Assembly (NCBI GenBank): GCA_937864065.1
Contig: CALMIC010000029.1
Span: 1-35,985, forward strand
Source: an uncultured Cellvibrionales bacterium
GTDB taxonomy: Bacteria; Pseudomonadota; Gammaproteobacteria; Pseudomonadales; UBA7239
Direction of reading: 5' to 3'
DNA: 35,985 bases
This document shows, in pieces, positions 32,603 through 35,985 of the stretch (position 1 is its first letter; each line of letters begins with the position of its first letter). Under the pieces are notes generated by a model. That model saw nothing but the letters and a program-made list of their open reading frames with translations, did no database searches and was not told the DNA's origin. A program made the position numbers and the translations under genes.

Positions 32603-34174
32603 TTACTCCCACTCGATAGTGGCCGGCGGCTTGGAGGAAACGTCATACGTTACCCGGGAAATGCCGCTGATTTCGTTAATGATGCGGTTTGAAACTTTTT
32701 CCAGCAGCTCATAGGGGAGGTGCGCCCAGCGAGCAGTCATGAAATCGATGGTTTCTACAGCCCGTAGCGACACCACGTATTCATAGCGGCGGCCGTCGCC
32801 TACAACGCCAACTGATTTGACGGGCAGGAACACGGCGAAAGCCTGGCTGACTTTGTGGTACCAGCCCGATTGTTGCAATTCTTCGATGAAAATGGTGTCT
32901 GCTTCACGCAATAGATCGGCGTAAGATTTTTTTACCTCGCCCAGTATACGTACACCCAATCCTGGTCCGGGAAATGGATGGCGGTATACCATGTCATAAG
33001 GCAAGCCGAGTTCCAGGCCAATCTTGCGCACTTCATCCTTGAATAGTTCGCGCAATGGCTCGATCAGCTCGAATGCCATGTCTTCGGGGAGGCCGCCGAC
33101 GTTGTGGTGTGACTTAATGACGTGGGCCTTGCCGTGTTTGCTGGCGGCCGATTCGATGACATCGGGATAGATGGTGCCTTGGGCAAGCCATTTCACGCCT
33201 TGTAGTTTGGCTGCTTCGGCATCAAATATTTCAATGAATGTATTGCCGATAATCTTGCGTTTCTGTTCCGGGTCGCTGACGCCAGCGAGCTTGTCGAGAA
33301 AGATTGACTCGGCATCGGCACGGATCACCTTTACGCCCATGTGTTCCGCAAACATGGCCATGACATTGTCGCCTTCATTCTTGCGCAAGAGGCCGTTGTC
33401 TACAAAAACGCATGTCAGCTGCTCACCGATGGCGCGATGCAGCAAAGCGGCAACCACGGAAGAATCAACGCCGCCTGAAAGGCCGAGCAATACCTTGTCG
33501 CTACCAACTTTTGCGCGCACGGTCGCAATGGCATCCTCGACAATATTGGCTGGGCTCCAAAGCCGGTCGCAGCCGCATATCTCATGCACGAATCGCGCAA
33601 ACAGTCGTTCTCCCTGGTGCGTATGGGTCACTTCCGGGTGGAACTGGACGGCATAGAGCTGTCGGCCTTCGTCACACATGCCTGCAATCGGGCAGCTGGG
33701 TGTTGATGCCATGACGGTGAAGCCTGGAGGTAGCTCTGAGACTTTGTCGCCATGGCTCATCCAGACGTCGAGGTAACGACCCGTGCTGTCTTCATGGTCG
33801 ACAATGTCGCGAAGGAACTCGCATTCAGCTGTGACCTGGACCCTGGCGTAGCCGAATTCGCGCAGTTCCGAGCTTTCAACCTTGCCGCCAAACTGCTCGG
33901 CCATCGTTTGCATGCCATAACAGATGCCGAGTACCGGCACCCCTGCATCAAATACCGCGTCATCGGCCCGGGGGCCATTGCCTGCAGTCACTGATTCTGG
34001 CCCGCCTGAAAGGATGATGCCGCGCGGTGCAAACTGCTTTATGGCTTCACTGCCGCAATCCCAGGCATAAATCTCGCAATACACCCCGGCTTCACGGATG
34101 CGACGTGCAATGAGTTGGGTGTATTGCGAACCGAAATCGAGGATCAGGATGCGGTGTGCATGGATATTCTGCAT
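32603..34174 (-). CDS. guaA: GMP synthase (glutamine-hydrolysing)
   Basis: [35 protein letters not shown] start (34174), [34 protein letters not shown]-terminal [15 protein letters not shown]. Confidence 0.97.
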   Translation of the reverse strand: MQNIHAHRILILDFGSQYTQLIARRIREAGVYCEIYAWDCGSEAIKQFAPRGIILSGGPESVTAGNGPRADDAVFDAGVPVLGICYGMQTMAEQFGGKVESSELREFGYARVQVTAECEFLRDIVDHEDSTGRYLDVWMSHGDKVSELPPGFTVMASTPSCPIAGMCDEGRQLYAVQFHPEVTHTHQGERLFARFVHEICGCDRLWSPANIVEDAIATVRAKVGSDKVLLGLSGGVDSSVVAALLHRAIGEQLTCVFVDNGLLRKNEGDNVMAMFAEHMGVKVIRADAESIFLDKLAGVSDPEQKRKIIGNTFIEIFDAEAAKLQGVKWLAQGTIYPDVIESAASKHGKAHVIKSHHNVGGLPEDMAFELIEPLRELFKDEVRKIGLELGLPYDMVYRHPFPGPGLGVRILGEVKKSYADLLREADTIFIEELQQSGWYHKVSQAFAVFLPVKSVGVVGDGRRYEYVVSLRAVETIDFMTARWAHLPYELLEKVSNRIINEISGISRVTYDVSSKPPATIEWE

Positions 34175-34181
34175 GTTGGCC

Positions 34182-35672
<1,491 letters not shown>

Positions 35673-35686
35673 TTAGACAAGGGAGA

Positions 35687-35715
35687 ATTATATAAGACCG
35701 CCAATGCTTAGCCAA
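35687..35715 (-). promoter_or_regulatory. Probable sigma70 promoter of guaB
   Basis: On the minus strand: TTGGCT - 17 nt - TATAAT (exact -10 consensus), about 36 nt upstream of the guaB start. Confidence 0.65.
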
Positions 35716-35793
35716 AGGGGCTGGCAATGGGGCAAAGAAGACGTGCCGTATGCAGGCAGGGCGCTACGGCACGGGATGGGGGCCGGGCAGGTT

Positions 35794-35979
35794 TTACTGG
35801 CAATCTGCCTTGCACTGGGCTACATCATCATCACACGCTTGTTTTGCGGTTGCGGATTCTGCCACTGCCTTGCAGTCCTGGTATTCCTGTTCACAGGTTT
35901 CCGTGCATTCATTGGCTAATGCAGGCAGGCAGAGAGCAGAAGAAATTGCCATCACGGCCAGTATGCGGAGCTTCATCAT
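35794..35979 (-). CDS. Tiny secreted Cys-rich protein (61 aa)
   Basis: Signal peptide (MMKLRILAVMAISSALCLPALA) and mature region NECTETCEQEYQDCKAVAESATAKQACDDDVAQCKADCQ with six regularly spaced Cys. Confidence 0.7.
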   Translation of the reverse strand: MMKLRILAVMAISSALCLPALANECTETCEQEYQDCKAVAESATAKQACDDDVAQCKADCQ

Positions 35980-35985
35980 GCGACT

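Noticed and set aside
35704-35919. 71-aa plus-strand ORF with a hydrophobic C-terminus
   Set aside because: Antisense to the Cys-rich mini-protein and overlaps the guaB promoter; no convincing RBS.

Overview
This window looks like a gammaproteobacterial chromosome segment, mostly densely packed housekeeping genes with one accessory-looking block. From left to right: the 3' part of a secreted thermolysin-like (M4) protease gene carrying a Ca-binding module and 7 FG-GAP repeats; msrB and a glutathione peroxidase; argG, convergent with a conserved hypothetical; epmC-pdxB; a CBS-pair protein; a secreted reprolysin-like metalloprotease; zapE; pyrG-kdsA-eno-ftsB-ispD-ispF-truD-pcm-nlpD-rpoS, with surE missing from its usual slot; mtnA (minus); a small secreted unknown (minus); a 57-aa rubredoxin absent from the supplied ORF track; and an MFS transporter. 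The most accessory-like block is 22.4-32.5 kb. It holds a YCF48-like exported propeller protein, an RND/MMPL exporter, a GMC oxidoreductase, a PAS hybrid histidine kinase, a convergent LuxR-type response regulator and a DUF1302-like outer-membrane protein. It is followed by guaA and guaB (minus) and a tiny secreted Cys-rich protein whose six cysteines have mirror-symmetric spacing. I found no convincing CRISPR array, rRNA, tRNA, transposon or prophage. The best leads are the 22.4-32.5 kb module, as a candidate hydrophobic-substrate transport/oxidation/signalling system, and the symmetric-cysteine mini-protein. Family calls come from reading motifs by eye; no searches were run.
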